In this document: piece by piece, positions 40,903-51,300 of the stretch
How positions within the stretch are numbered: position 1 is the stretch's first letter
How the letters are laid out: each line of letters starts with the position of its first letter
Source of the DNA: Streptomyces xiaopingdaonensis
GTDB taxonomy: Bacteria; Actinomycetota; Actinomycetes; Streptomycetales; Streptomycetaceae
Assembly (NCBI RefSeq): GCF_000262345.1
Contig: NZ_AJTQ01000063.1
Location: 48,844-112,843, forward strand
Length of the DNA stretch: 64,000 bases
Direction of reading: 5' to 3'
Notes under the pieces: generated by a model
The model's input: only the letters and a program-made list of their open reading frames with translations
Told to the model about the DNA's origin: nothing
Database searches by the model: none
Position numbers and translations under genes: made by a program

Positions 40903-42287
40903 CAGGGTGTTCCTTTCTCGCTCCCCGGCTCCGTCGCGTGGGGCCGCGGGGGCTCGGTCTCCGGGAGGACGTCCTGCAACGGGCCGCCGACCGCGACCGT
41001 GCGGCGGCGGACGAATTCCTCGTGCTGACGCTCCAACCGGTCCGGTTCGTAGCGGTAGTTGACCATCGCGCCGTACGACTGTTCCCACGCCTCGGGGGAG
41101 GTGTTCGCCGGCCAGTTCAGCTCCCAGGCGGTGGCGCCGTTGCCGAGATGGAAACGGGCGACCGCGTCGACGGGGCGGCCGTCGTCGCGACGTTCGCGCG
41201 CGATGTACCGGGCGAGCACCGGCAGCAGCAGGGAGCGCATCCGTTCCAGGTCGGGCGGGGCGAGGGCGCAGGTGCCCGCTGACGTCTCCAACTCCGCGGC
41301 AAGTCGTTCGAGTTCCGGCTCGTGCGGGGCCTGCTCCAGCAGCCAGCGGCGGAACCCGGGGATCGGCGAGAGCGTGGCGAACTGGGTGAGGTGCGGGAGT
41401 TGCTCCCCCACCTGCTCGATGACCTGCTTGATGAGGAAGCTGCCGAAGGAGACGCCGGCGAGCCCGTCCAGCGCGTTGTTGATCGAGTACAGGGCCGCGG
41501 TGTCCGCGCTCGCGGGGTCGATCTCCGGGCCCGGGTCCAGCAACGGGGCGATGTGCCGGGGCAGTCCGCGTACCAGCGCGACCTCGACGAAGACCAGCGG
41601 CATGTCGCCGGTCGCCGGGTGGAAGAAGGCGAAGATGCGGCGGTCCGCCGGTTGCAGGCGGCGCCTGAGCTCCTCGTGGTCGGCCATCGGATGGACCCGC
41701 TCGTGCTGGAGCAGGTGCGTGTGGAGGTCGGGGGGCGAGTCGGGCGTGACCTCGGCCATGCGGAGGAAGCCGCGGTTGAACCACGAGGTGAGCAGGTGGA
41801 GGAAGTCGTGGTCGAGCGGGCGGAGTTCGGGGCGGTCGCGCATCAGCCGGCGCAGGTCGGCGCGCATGTCGACGAGTGCGGGCGTCGCACCGGGTGCGTG
41901 GTTCATGCGCCGGAGGAGCTGTTGGCGGGCGGGCTCGACGGCGTCGAAGAGGCGCACGAGTTCGGCCTCCCCGTGGGAGCCGGCCTGTCTGGCGGTCTCC
42001 CACCGGTGGAAGGCGGAGCGGACCTGGTCGGCGTCGACGTCGTAGGTGCGGGTGACGTGGGCGAAGAAGGCCCGCCGGCCGTCGTCGTCGAGCTCGCCGT
42101 AGGCGGCGAGGGCGCGCGCCGCCACCGCGCGCATCGACGCCTCGCCGACGTCGCTCATCAACACCTCGCAGGAGGCGATGAGTTGCTCCAGCGCGGAGTC
42201 CGGCTCGCCGGGCTCGGGTGCGCCGTCGCGCCGTCGTCCGAGAGCCTGGAACAGGTCGGCCAGCAGCCAACCGTCGTGCTGTTCCAT
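40902..42287 (-). CDS. matA: Malonyl-CoA decarboxylase
   Basis: Converts malonyl-CoA to acetyl-CoA and CO2. 461 residues. The N-terminal helical part precedes the GNAT-like catalytic domain with HPMADHEELRRRLQPADRRIFAFFHPATGDMPLVFVEVAL and SINNALDGLAGVSFGSFLIKQV. The family's conserved Ser/His active-site pair should lie in the C-terminal HLGNGATAWELNWPAN region. ATG 42287 follows GAGAGGA. It is the first gene of the leftward malonate operon and diverges from the GntR gene. Confidence 0.92.
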   Translation of the reverse strand: MEQHDGWLLADLFQALGRRRDGAPEPGEPDSALEQLIASCEVLMSDVGEASMRAVAARALAAYGELDDDGRRAFFAHVTRTYDVDADQVRSAFHRWETARQAGSHGEAELVRLFDAVEPARQQLLRRMNHAPGATPALVDMRADLRRLMRDRPELRPLDHDFLHLLTSWFNRGFLRMAEVTPDSPPDLHTHLLQHERVHPMADHEELRRRLQPADRRIFAFFHPATGDMPLVFVEVALVRGLPRHIAPLLDPGPEIDPASADTAALYSINNALDGLAGVSFGSFLIKQVIEQVGEQLPHLTQFATLSPIPGFRRWLLEQAPHEPELERLAAELETSAGTCALAPPDLERMRSLLLPVLARYIARERRDDGRPVDAVARFHLGNGATAWELNWPANTSPEAWEQSYGAMVNYRYEPDRLERQHEEFVRRRTVAVGGPLQDVLPETEPPRPHATEPGSEKGTP

Positions 42288-42327
42288 GGACGGTCCTCTC
42301 CCTGTCCTCGACCGCACGGGTCTGTGC

Positions 42328-42350
42328 ATACATCAGCGGTTGTGATGTAT
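42328..42350. promoter_or_regulatory. Candidate malonate regulator operator
   Basis: Perfect inverted repeat ATACATCA - 7 bases - TGATGTAT midway between matA (start 42287) and the GntR gene (start 42430). GntR/FCD regulators bind short palindromes of this type. TATATAAC follows, so an AT-rich promoter element overlaps it. Binding by the adjacent GntR product is inference. Confidence 0.65.
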
Positions 42351-42429
42351 ATAACTGCGGCACCGTAGAACACATGAGTCGGATCTTCTACCCCCGGGAG
42401 CCGGATAACCTGGGCGTTCGGAGGTGCAC

Positions 42430-43107
42430 ATGGCGCGAGTACCGGAAGCCGAACGTGTGCGGGACGCGCTCGAGAACGCCGTCATCAACGGCCGTTACCG
42501 TCCCGGTGAAAGGCTCGATCCCACCCTGCTGGAGCGGGAGTTCGGATGTTCCCGCACTCCGGTCCGGGAGGCGCTCCAGACCTTGCAGCGCTCCGGACTC
42601 GTCCAGATTCGTCCCAAGCAGGGCACCTACGTCACGGAGCTGAGCGTCTCCGAACTCGGGGAACGCTTCGAGGTGATGGCCGAGTTGGAGGGGATGGCGG
42701 CGCGGCTCTCCGCCCGACGCATCGCGCAGGAGGCCCTCGACGACCTCGCGCGCACGCTGCACGAGTGCGCCGAGCACGCGGCGGCCGGCGACGCGGACCG
42801 CTACTACTACGCCAACGCCCGGTTCCACGACGTCGTCTACGACTCCTGCGGCAACGAGTACCTGCGCCAGCAGACGCAGGCGCTCAAGCGAATACTCCAG
42901 CCTTACCGGCGGTTGCAGTTGCGCGTACCCGATCGGATGCGCCGCTCGCTCGGAGAGCACCGCGAGATCGCTGCGGCCATCACGGCAGGGGACGCGGAGG
43001 CTGCCGAGAACGCCGCTCGTGACCATGTGCTCGTCCAGGTCAAGGAGTTCAGCCAGCTCGTGCACACCTGGAAGCACCTCACCGAGCCGGCGGGGCGGGG
43101 GGAATGA
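42430..43107 (+). CDS. GntR-family (FCD) regulator of malonate genes
   Basis: 225 residues. The winged helix at the N-terminus contains RYRPGERLDPTLLEREFGCSRTPVREALQTLQRSGLV, and the FCD ligand domain contains FEVMAELEGMAARLSARR, YYANARFHDVVYDSCGN and SLGEHREIAAAI, giving the metal/acid-binding Asp/His set. It is divergent from matA, as MatR is from matABC in rhizobia. ATG 42430 with GGAGG 5 bases ahead is preferred over GTG 42424. Likely releases the operator at 42328 when malonate or malonyl-CoA is bound. Confidence 0.87.
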   Translation: MARVPEAERVRDALENAVINGRYRPGERLDPTLLEREFGCSRTPVREALQTLQRSGLVQIRPKQGTYVTELSVSELGERFEVMAELEGMAARLSARRIAQEALDDLARTLHECAEHAAAGDADRYYYANARFHDVVYDSCGNEYLRQQTQALKRILQPYRRLQLRVPDRMRRSLGEHREIAAAITAGDAEAAENAARDHVLVQVKEFSQLVHTWKHLTEPAGRGE

Positions 43108-43919
43108 GGAGCGTGTTCGCGCGGGGAGCCGTGGCGCCAGGGGGTGGGGTCGTCGGGTGGCTTTCTCGTTGCGCTTGGTCAGGGTGTCCTGTGCTGTGAG
43201 GGGTGCGGTACGACGGTTCGGGGAGCGCGTCTGCGGACTGGGGAGTCGTCGTTCAACGGGCGGGGTCGGTGAGTGTGTCGCTCGCCGCTTCGCCGGCGTG
43301 GTCGTGTGTTGGCTCAGCGGGCATGGTGGGTGCCGTGCTCTTCGTGTGCCCTGACGTATTCGGCGGGCTCGGGGTCGGCGGGGAACTGATTCGGTTGGCA
43401 GGCGGCTGTTGTCGTGTCAACGGTGCTGGGGACGGTGTGACGCTCACCGATTCGCCGGGCAGTCGGAGTGGTTGGCGACCGCGTCGGCTCGACGGCATGG
43501 TGTGAACGCCCTCTTCACGTGCCCTTTGCCCACCCGCGGACGTGGGGCTGACGCGGGAGTCGGCCGTTTGGCAGAAGTTCTTCGTTTGCCGACGGCCGCT
43601 CGTGCCCGGGGGCGAGGGGCGCGGACTGGGCGCCGGTCGGCGGGTTTCCGTCAACAGCGGGTGAGGATTGCGGTCCGCGGGGCCAGGGCTGGGTGGTGGG
43701 TGTGGTGGTGCTCACCGACTCGGTGGGCAATTGGGCTCGCCTGTTGGGCAGCGGGTATGTGGGGAAGTTCCTCGGCGTTGGTTTTTTGGGCATTGGACGT
43801 ACGTAGGGCTACCGGGAAGCTGGCCCGTTCGGCGGGCGTTTTCCTTGAGCGTCAACGTTCGCTTGACTCGCCGCGTTGAGCACCGAAGAGCCGGCCGTCG
43901 CCGCGGCTTCGGCCGCCGG
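43108..43919. other. 812 bp without a convincing gene
   Basis: No recognisable domain in any frame; short open frames here lack ribosome sites and have low-complexity translations. Two imperfect direct repeats sharing GCTCACCGA, TCG and GGGCA occur near 43440 and 43707. The stretch separates the malonate genes from the lanthipeptide cluster. Confidence 0.6.
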
Positions 43920-45191
43920 CTACCGCAGGCAGCGGGCGAGGGCCGCGGCTTCGCGGACCAAGAAGTGGGCGGCGAGTCCGGCCGCCTCCGCTGCGTCGAG
44001 GGACCGACGCAGGAGAGGGGCGTCGCGTGCCTGGACGCACAGGACCAGTGCGGACGGCAAGTACGCCTGGAGAGCGGCTGGTTCGCATGCGTGGCGAGCG
44101 TCGTCGAGCCATGACGCGAGGGCGTCCGGGGACGCGGGCGGTGGCGGACAGGGTGTCGACGTGCCGGTGCGCGGCTGCGGTGGGCGGGGGCGCTCCAGGA
44201 GGACGGCGGCAGCCAGGGCTGCTGCCAGCGTGGTGTGGTAGCAGGTGCCGAAGAGGTACGCGTCGGCACGGTCGTGCCGCAACTCCTGCCACCGGGAGTG
44301 CAGATGGACGGGGCTCGGCACTGCGCCGTCGGGGCGCTGAGCTGTGCGGAGGGTGTTCCACGCAAACCGAGAGGCGGCGGCCGGGTCGGGTGCCCCGCCG
44401 AGTACGGTCGCGCACAGAAGAAGCTCGGCGACGAGATCGAGGCTGCCGCGGGCGAGGTACACACCCAGCAGCGTGCGGACGCACTGGCGCAGTCGCGCCG
44501 GGTGGGGTTCCGCTGCGGGCGGGCCCGTCGTGGCGCCGAAGTCCGTTGTATAGAAGAGGACATGGGTGAGCGCGTACGTCTCGTCGTCACCGAGGTGGAG
44601 GACGTGCGGGCCCTGCGCTGCGAGGGTGTGCGCGTACAGCTCCGCCGGTGCAGGGAGGGACGGCGGGGCGGTGAAGCCGCCGCGGTCGAGGAAGTAGCGG
44701 AGCTCCAGGCGGTTGAGTGCGGGTTTGTACGGCAGGTGATGTCCGCCGGCGCCCGCCGTGACGAGCGACTGCGCCGCGGAGTGCAAGTCCGACAGGGGGC
44801 GACCGAGCGCGCCGAGGAGGCCCACGAGGTTGACGTGGTACGGCATCAGCGCGTCGGCGCGACGGAGACCGGCCGCGAAGTCGTCCTCGACGGCGACCTC
44901 TTCGGCCAGATCGAGCGCCCGACCGGCCAGCGTCTCTCCTCCGGGGAGAACACGGCTGCGCCGGAGGAGACGGACAAGACCGAGGAGTTCGAGGAGAGGC
45001 CCCGGCCGGAAGGGGCGAGCCGGCAGCAGCTCCTCCCACCGCTGTGGACGAAACCACTCCGCATACCGCTCCAACCAGCCCAGTGCCCCCGCCAGAACCT
45101 CGGCCGCGGCTTCCTGCTCCGTTCGCCGCGCCGAGAAGGAGCCCGCGTGATACGGGAGTTGCGGCCACGAGGCGCACGGTGGTGCCGTCAC
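43920..45191 (-). CDS. Lanthipeptide-cluster companion protein (PspV/MibV-like)
   Basis: 423 residues, mostly helical, no signal peptide or membrane span, no catalytic motif that I know. Segments such as ALMPYHVNLVGLLGALGR and DETYALTHVLFYTTDFG resemble an unassigned family (I believe DUF6895) found beside lanthipeptide genes. GTG 45191 overlaps the permease stop by 4 bases, so it is the last gene of the precursor operon, the place occupied by pspV/mibV in the planosporicin and microbisporicin clusters. Function unknown; a role in modification or export is inference. Confidence 0.68.
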   Translation of the reverse strand: MTAPPCASWPQLPYHAGSFSARRTEQEAAAEVLAGALGWLERYAEWFRPQRWEELLPARPFRPGPLLELLGLVRLLRRSRVLPGGETLAGRALDLAEEVAVEDDFAAGLRRADALMPYHVNLVGLLGALGRPLSDLHSAAQSLVTAGAGGHHLPYKPALNRLELRYFLDRGGFTAPPSLPAPAELYAHTLAAQGPHVLHLGDDETYALTHVLFYTTDFGATTGPPAAEPHPARLRQCVRTLLGVYLARGSLDLVAELLLCATVLGGAPDPAAASRFAWNTLRTAQRPDGAVPSPVHLHSRWQELRHDRADAYLFGTCYHTTLAAALAAAVLLERPRPPQPRTGTSTPCPPPPASPDALASWLDDARHACEPAALQAYLPSALVLCVQARDAPLLRRSLDAAEAAGLAAHFLVREAAALARCLR

Positions 45192-45979
45192 TTGCCGCTC
45201 CTCGCCCGCAACAGAAGGAGGACGCCGCAGAGGATCGCACCGAGCGCCGCGAGATCGGCCCACCACACGAGCAGGCCGTGCCCGCCGAGAAGAGTCTGCC
45301 GGGCGAGGTCGACGGCGTACGTCATCGGATTGAGGTGCATCACCGCCGCGAGCCAGACGGGTGCGTCCGCCGCGCTGAAGACCGAGCCCGAGAGGAACAG
45401 CATGGGAAACATGGCGAGTTGGACCGTCGCCTGGAGGGTCTGCATCCGTTTGATCACCGTGGCGAGGCAGAGGCCGATGACGCTGAAGACGGTCGCGGCG
45501 AGCGCGTAGCACCCCACCGCGGCGGCGTACCGCACCGGTGTCAGCTCCAGCCCCATCAGTGGCGCGAAGGCGAGCATCAGCGCGCTCTGCACCGTGACCA
45601 TCCCTGCCCCGGCGACGACCTTGCCGAGCGGCAGGCAGATCCGTGGCACGGGCGCGACGAGGAGCTCCCTGAGCACGCCGAACTCCCGGTCCCAGGCATA
45701 GGTCTGGCCGGAGGCGACACCGATCGAGACGACCTGGATGGCGACGATGCCTGGGAAGACGTACGCGCTGAACGGCACGCCGCCGACGCTGCCGATCATG
45801 CCGTCGAAGCCGACCGCGTAGACGAGGACGAAGAAGAGGATCTGCACGCCCTGGCTGAGGAGCACCCCGGGGCGCTTGACCTGGCGCAGCAGGTCCCGGT
45901 GGGCGATCACGGCGACGGCCCGGAGGGAGACGGAGAGAACGGTCTCCTCGGCGGGCGCCGGTGCGGCGGTTGCGGTCAT
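45188..45979 (-). CDS. ABC-2 type permease of lanthipeptide exporter (LanU-like)
   Basis: 263 residues with six membrane helices (GVQILFFVLVYAVGF, VFPGIVAIQVVSIGVASG, GAGMVTVQSALMLAFAPLMG, CYALAATVFSVIGLCLA, LAMFPMLFLSGSVFSA and WWADLAALGAILCGVLLLL). The family signature is the MLFLSGSVFS...LNPMTYAVDLAR region of ABC-2 exporters. ATG 45979 overlaps the ATPase stop by 4 bases. With the ATPase it probably exports the modified peptide, matching pspTU/mibTU. Confidence 0.85.
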   Translation of the reverse strand: MTATAAPAPAEETVLSVSLRAVAVIAHRDLLRQVKRPGVLLSQGVQILFFVLVYAVGFDGMIGSVGGVPFSAYVFPGIVAIQVVSIGVASGQTYAWDREFGVLRELLVAPVPRICLPLGKVVAGAGMVTVQSALMLAFAPLMGLELTPVRYAAAVGCYALAATVFSVIGLCLATVIKRMQTLQATVQLAMFPMLFLSGSVFSAADAPVWLAAVMHLNPMTYAVDLARQTLLGGHGLLVWWADLAALGAILCGVLLLLRARSGK

Positions 45980-46956
45980 CGGGGGCTCGCACTCTCCTGT
46001 CCGGCAGCGGCGAGGTAGACGTCGTTGAGGGAGGGGTGGCGCACCGAGACGGTGAGCCCCGGGACGTCGAGGACGCGGACCACCTCGGCGATCCTCGTCT
46101 CCGGTTCCGCGCAGTGCACCGCGAGGCCGCCCGCCTCGCTGAGCGTGGAGAACCCGGCTGCGCGGAGCTGCTGTTCGGCGGTGCCGTGGTCGGCGGGGTC
46201 CGCGCAGGAGACGAGGATGCGGGAGGAGTCGAGGCCGTCCTTGAGCTCTTCGGGACTGCCGCGTCTCACGACGCTGCCCTGCTGGAGGATGACGATCTCG
46301 TCGGCGTACTCGGCCTCGTCCATGTAGTGCGTGGAGTAGAGCACGGTGACGCCGAGTTCGGTACGCAGCCTCAGCAGGTCCGTCCACACGGTGCTGCGGG
46401 CGCTGGGGTCGAGGCCGTTGGTGGGCTCGTCGAGGATGATCAGGCCGGGGCGGTGCAGCAGGGCGCGGGCGATCTCCAGCCGGCGGGAGAGGCCGCCCGA
46501 GAGCTGTTCGACCGGTTGGCGGCGGCGGTCCGCGAGATCGAAGAGACCGAGCAGGAGGGCGATCCTGGACCGGGCGTCGGAGCGCGTCATCCCGAAGAGG
46601 CGGGCGTGGAACCAGAGGTTGCGTTCGACCGAGAGTTCTTTGTCGAGCGTGCGCTCCTGGAAGACGAGGCCGAGCCGCCTCCGTGCGGCCATCGGCGCCG
46701 CGTCGACGTCGTGCCCGAAGATGCGGACCCGGCCCGCGTCGGGGCGGGAGGCTGTCGAGAGGACCCCGAGGAGACTGGACTTGCCCGCTCCGTTGGGCCC
46801 GAGGAGCGCGGTGATGCGCCCCGGCGGCGAATCGACGGAGACGCCGGCGACGGCCGTCACCTTCCCGTAGCGGACGACGAGGTCCACGACCTCGAACGCC
46901 GGTGCTGCCTCCACTGTTTCCTCCCTCTCGACGGTCGGAACGCCCGGCTCGGACAC
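45976..46956 (-). CDS. ABC transporter ATPase of lanthipeptide exporter (LanT-like)
   Basis: 326 residues. Walker A GPNGAGKSSLLGVL, signature LSGGLSRRLEIARAL (GGQ replaced by GGL), Walker B LIILDEPTNGLDPSA, and a C-terminal extension of about 90 residues typical of drug-type ATPases (DrrA-like). No peptidase C39 domain, so leader removal is done elsewhere. GTG 46956 follows GAGGGGACGG and lies 14 bp after the lanC stop. Confidence 0.88.
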   Translation of the reverse strand: MSEPGVPTVEREETVEAAPAFEVVDLVVRYGKVTAVAGVSVDSPPGRITALLGPNGAGKSSLLGVLSTASRPDAGRVRIFGHDVDAAPMAARRRLGLVFQERTLDKELSVERNLWFHARLFGMTRSDARSRIALLLGLFDLADRRRQPVEQLSGGLSRRLEIARALLHRPGLIILDEPTNGLDPSARSTVWTDLLRLRTELGVTVLYSTHYMDEAEYADEIVILQQGSVVRRGSPEELKDGLDSSRILVSCADPADHGTAEQQLRAAGFSTLSEAGGLAVHCAEPETRIAEVVRVLDVPGLTVSVRHPSLNDVYLAAAGQESASPR

Positions 46957-46970
46957 TGCTGCCCGTCCCC

Positions 46971-48329
46971 TCACGCCAGCCCCAGGCAGCGGTCCCAGGC
47001 GAGCGGGGACGTCTCCGGGGGAAGGAGAGCGAGCGCCACCCCTGCCGCGCCCTCCAGCAGCCCCGCCACGTTCAACGCGCGGTGCGGATCGGGGGATCGG
47101 GCCGCGGCCGGATAGCGCATGAGGTGCCGGAAGCCGAACGGGGCTGATTCGTCGGCGAGTTCGAGGACCCGGCGGCGTACGGGCTCGGCGTGGGCGGCGA
47201 GCTCCGCGCTGCCGGCTTCGTCCGCCACGCGCAGGACGATGCGGAGGAGACCCGCGTACCCGTGGCAGAGGGTCGGACCCTCGATCGCCCACCTCGACGG
47301 GTCGCGCCGCAGCGCCGTCTCCAACGCGGTGACCGCGGCACGGCACCACGGCTCCTCGCCGAGTGCGCAGCCGGCGCGGTGGAGCGCGGCGGCGACGCCC
47401 GGCGTGCCGTAGCACCAGGCGGTCCGGGTGAAGAGCGCCGAGGGGCGCTTCGAGCCGGATGCCGTCTCGTCCTCGCGGGGGACACGGGCCGGCCAGTAGG
47501 GGCCGGCGTCGTCGTGGAGCGTCCAGCCGATGAGCCACTCGGCGATGCGGCGCACGGCGTCGCGTGTGCCGGGAACCTCGCGCCCGGCGGTGCAGGACTC
47601 GGCGAGGACCGAGAGAGGGCCCGCAATGCCGTGTGCCATACCGAGGTTGAGGTCACCGCCCGGATAGGTCCTGCGGTCACGGTCGCTGACCTGGAGTTCG
47701 GCCGGAACCCACCAGCCGGGGAGCACGTCCGCGCCGACACGGACCGGCTCGGTGAGACGGACGAGGTGGCGCAGGGAGGCGTCGAGCGCCGACTCGACCT
47801 CCGGGCTCGTCTCCGCAGGGTCCGTCGCGGAGTCGAGGAGCAGCCGCGCCGTCCCCGAGAGGCCGTTGACGAGGTCGTAGGCGCCCCAGCCGACGCCGGG
47901 GGTGCGGGCGCGGGCGTCGAAGGCGCGCAGCCTCGTCGCCTGGTCGTCGGCGACCCAGCGGGCCAGCCGCGAACGCAGCGTGGCGTAATGGCCGTCGGGG
48001 CCTGCGCAGGTCTGGGCGGCGGCCAGCAACGAGGCAGGGCCGGAGAAGAGACCGTGACTCGGCGACGCCGCCATCGCACCGGCGGCGGCCTGGAGGTGGC
48101 GGTGTGCCACGGTGCGCCACCGCTCGTCGGTGCGGGCGAGCTCGCCGTAGAGGAGCGCGGTGCCGGGGAGTCCGTTGGCGAGGGTCGTCGGGCCCCACAT
48201 GACGGCGTCGTAGATCGGGTCGCGGTTGTCGTCCCTGGAGGCCACGGCGGCGGTGTGCGCGGGGTCGGCGAGGCGCTCGGCGACGAGGGAGACCGCCTCC
48301 TCCGCGCTGACGGTGCAGGTCTGCTTCAT
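46971..48329 (-). CDS. lanC: Lanthionine cyclase LanC
   Basis: Zinc enzyme that adds cysteine thiols to dehydrated residues to close the rings. 452 residues. The zinc ligands are visible: C306 in AWCYGTPG, and C355-H356 in LCHGYAG. The catalytic-region GMAHGIAGPL (H233) is also intact. The N-terminal half has the (alpha/alpha) toroid repeats GLPGTALLYGEL, GLFSGPASLL and NGLSGTARLLL. ATG 48329 overlaps the lanB stop by 4 bases. All key residues are present, so it should be active. Confidence 0.95.
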   Translation of the reverse strand: MKQTCTVSAEEAVSLVAERLADPAHTAAVASRDDNRDPIYDAVMWGPTTLANGLPGTALLYGELARTDERWRTVAHRHLQAAAGAMAASPSHGLFSGPASLLAAAQTCAGPDGHYATLRSRLARWVADDQATRLRAFDARARTPGVGWGAYDLVNGLSGTARLLLDSATDPAETSPEVESALDASLRHLVRLTEPVRVGADVLPGWWVPAELQVSDRDRRTYPGGDLNLGMAHGIAGPLSVLAESCTAGREVPGTRDAVRRIAEWLIGWTLHDDAGPYWPARVPREDETASGSKRPSALFTRTAWCYGTPGVAAALHRAGCALGEEPWCRAAVTALETALRRDPSRWAIEGPTLCHGYAGLLRIVLRVADEAGSAELAAHAEPVRRRVLELADESAPFGFRHLMRYPAAARSPDPHRALNVAGLLEGAAGVALALLPPETSPLAWDRCLGLA

Positions 48330-51300
48330 GCGTGGTGCCTCCGCCGGTTGAGGTTGTCCTGGACGGCTCCGCGTGCGATGCCGAGCACTTTCGCCTCCTG
48401 CGCGCTGTCCCCGCCGAAGAGACGGTTGCAGGCCATGTGGAGGAGGCTGCCGACGACGCGGCCCCGCGGCGTCGACGACGCCTCGCGGACGCGCGCGGCG
48501 AGCCGCCGCACCGCCTCGTCGCGCGGCAGCAGGGCCTCGCGTATCCGCTGCCCCGTACCGTCGCCGGTGAGCGCGGGGAAGCCGGCGTACGGGTCGACCA
48601 GGCGTCGCCACCGTCCGGCGCCCGCCCGGTACTCCTGGGGAAGGTCCCGGCGCGAGCCCGTCATGGAGAGCCAGGCCGCAGCCGAGTCGTCCCCGAAGTC
48701 GCCCGCGAGGAGCGGGTCTTCGGGGCCCGGTGGGCCGAAGGCGTGGGCGAGGGAGGCGACGGAAACGGCGGCGAGGCTCTCCACGTCGTGGTCGTTCTCC
48801 GGCTCCTTGGCGAGGCGGAGCAGTTCCAGCGCCGCCTCGCTGTCGTACCGGAAGACCTGCTCGGCGAGGTGTTGTGCCGTGGGGCCTCCGTACCGTTCCG
48901 TCTCCGGGTCGTACTGCGCCAGCGTGTGGCTGCGGACGAGACCGGCGCGCTGCCACTCCCCGAGCAGGGCGCCGACGGCCGGTGCCACCCGCCCCCACAG
49001 GCGGTCGGCGGCTTCCGCGTGGAGGCGTACACGGAGGTGGTGCCCGGACGGGTCGGTGTAGCGGAGGAAGAACCAGCCGTCGGCTCCCTTCTCGCCGGCG
49101 AGGTTGACGAGCGCGGGCAGGTGGTCGCGGAGGAGCGCGTCCTGGCAGCGGGCCGGGCCGTGCAGTTTGAGGTAGATCCAGTTGCCGCCGAGCCCGTGCA
49201 CGGTGCGCTCCGGCTGGTGGCGTCCCGCGTACCCGCGCCGCGGCGGGACGTCGGGGCGGCGGGTGAGCGGGACGACCAACTCCGTCGCGTGTCCGGCGAA
49301 GGGACTCTCCAGCCAACCCTCGTGCTCTCCCGGGACCTCCTGCGCGATCAGTTCCGGGTTGCGGCAGAGCTGGTCGCGGAGGAGCTCGCGGTGCCAGGCG
49401 TCGTCGAGATCGAGCGTGAGTCGCTGGTCGGCTGCGACGGCGAGGACGAGCCGCGGCACCTGCCACCACTCCCGCCACCGTGCGAGGGTCGCCTCCCAGC
49501 CCGCGCCCGACTCCTCGGCTGCCGCCCGCAGTTCGTCGAGCCGCCAGACGGCGCTGGCGAGGACGAACCGGCCGTGGCGGACGCGCGGCACGAAAGGCGC
49601 GTCCGCGAGCGGCCCCCAGTTCCACGGCTCCCACAGCCGCTGGCCCTCGAGTCCGATCTCCCACAGCAGCCGCACCGCGTTGGGCGCTTGGGCCGGCGCG
49701 CTGACCATGTTGCCCAGAACGGGGACGAGTTCGCGGCCGGTCGGCAGGTGGACCGCCGTCATCCGCTCCAAGGTCGCGCCGATACCGACCTCCTCGATCG
49801 GCAGCTCCTCGACGCCCACCGCGTCCGGCACGCCGACCGAGATCCGCCTGCCGGTGCCCGGGACCGTGTGCGCGAGGTTGGCGGCTCGACCACCGCGCGG
49901 CCGGAAGGCGAGGTCCACGGGGCCGGCGCCCGCCACGTGCGCGGGGACGTCCCGGTGGAGCGCGGAGAAGCGGGCCCGCCACTCCGTGTCGAGGTCCGCG
50001 AACCGTGCGAAAGTCGACCCGGCCCGGTGCGAGCCCGGCGAGGGAGAGAGGAAGACGCGGAACTCGCCCTCGCCGAGCGCGTCGGCGCCCGGTGCCGTCA
50101 CCTGGACGGTGACCTCGCACGAGGCAGGCAGGTCGGCAGGGTCCGCCGAGCCGCGCACGAATTCCGCCAACTCCGCGTCGCTCAGGACCACTTCGCGGCG
50201 TCCGGCCCGTTGGGCGCGGGCGACGAGGCGGGCCATCGCACGGTCCCTGCCCACCGAGCGCGCGTCCTCGGGCGGCACCTCGGGGGCCTCGCTGTTCGGC
50301 CAGCCGTACCCGGCAGGGGCACCGAGGCCCGTCGCCTCGTCGAGGAGCTCCAGCACAGGGACGAGACGGTCGGCGCCGTAGACGTCGAGGAAGCGGCGGT
50401 GGTACTCGCGGAGGGCGAAGAGACCGAGCTTGGGGCGGGAGAGGCGCCACATCACCTCGGCGGCGCGCTCGACCTCGGAGCGGACGACGTGCGGGAGCCG
50501 CAGCTCGGTGTCGAGCCGCGTGTCGATGTGGAGCGGAGTGTCGTCCGGCTCCGCTGCGCGAGCGGTGTCGAGGAGGTGCCGGAGCCGCCCCGCGCCGGCG
50601 CCGACGGGGAGCGCGTCGTACGCGTGCCGCGCGTTGTCGAGTCGGTGCAGGGCCCGCCGCAGCTCCTCCGTCTCCCCCGACGTCCCGTCCCCACATGCCG
50701 CTCGGTCGAGGACGTCGAGCACGTGCCGGAGCGGGTCGCCGCCGTCGAGCGGCGGGCGGACCTCGGTGATCAGCAACTCCTCCCGGACCAGCGCGGCGAG
50801 GAGCGTACGCACGCGCTCCACCGCTACCTCGGGGAACGCTGCGGAGAGATCCCCGACGAGCTTTCCGTACGGCACGGGGCACCGCGCCTTCGCCACGGCC
50901 TCGGCGACGAGAGGTGTGCGCCGCACGGAGACCGTCGACCTGTCGGGCCCGTCGCCGCGCGGCGGGAGGCCGCGGGTGGACGGGTAGGCGAGCACGAGGC
51001 GGTCGCCTCGCACGCGGAGCCCCTGATGTGCCTGGACGTTGAGGGACGAGAGGACCGCTGCGTCGGCTTCCAGCCGGTTCCCCACTCTGGTGAGCCACTG
51101 CATGTCGACGTGGGTGCGCGTTCGGTGCGCCGGGCCGCGTTCCGCCTTCGCCGTCGAGTCGAACGTCCCGACCGCGACGCCCGCGAAGAGGCCGAACGGC
51201 GTCGGACGGGTGCGCCTGCGCACGTCGTACCTGAGCACGGCCAGCGACGCGCGGCGCAGGCGCGCGTCGGTGATCCCCTCCGCTCCGTGCTCGCGGACCC

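Noticed and set aside
43515..43793. 92-codon minus-strand frame
   Set aside because: Pro/Thr/Ser low complexity, no start signal and no known family.
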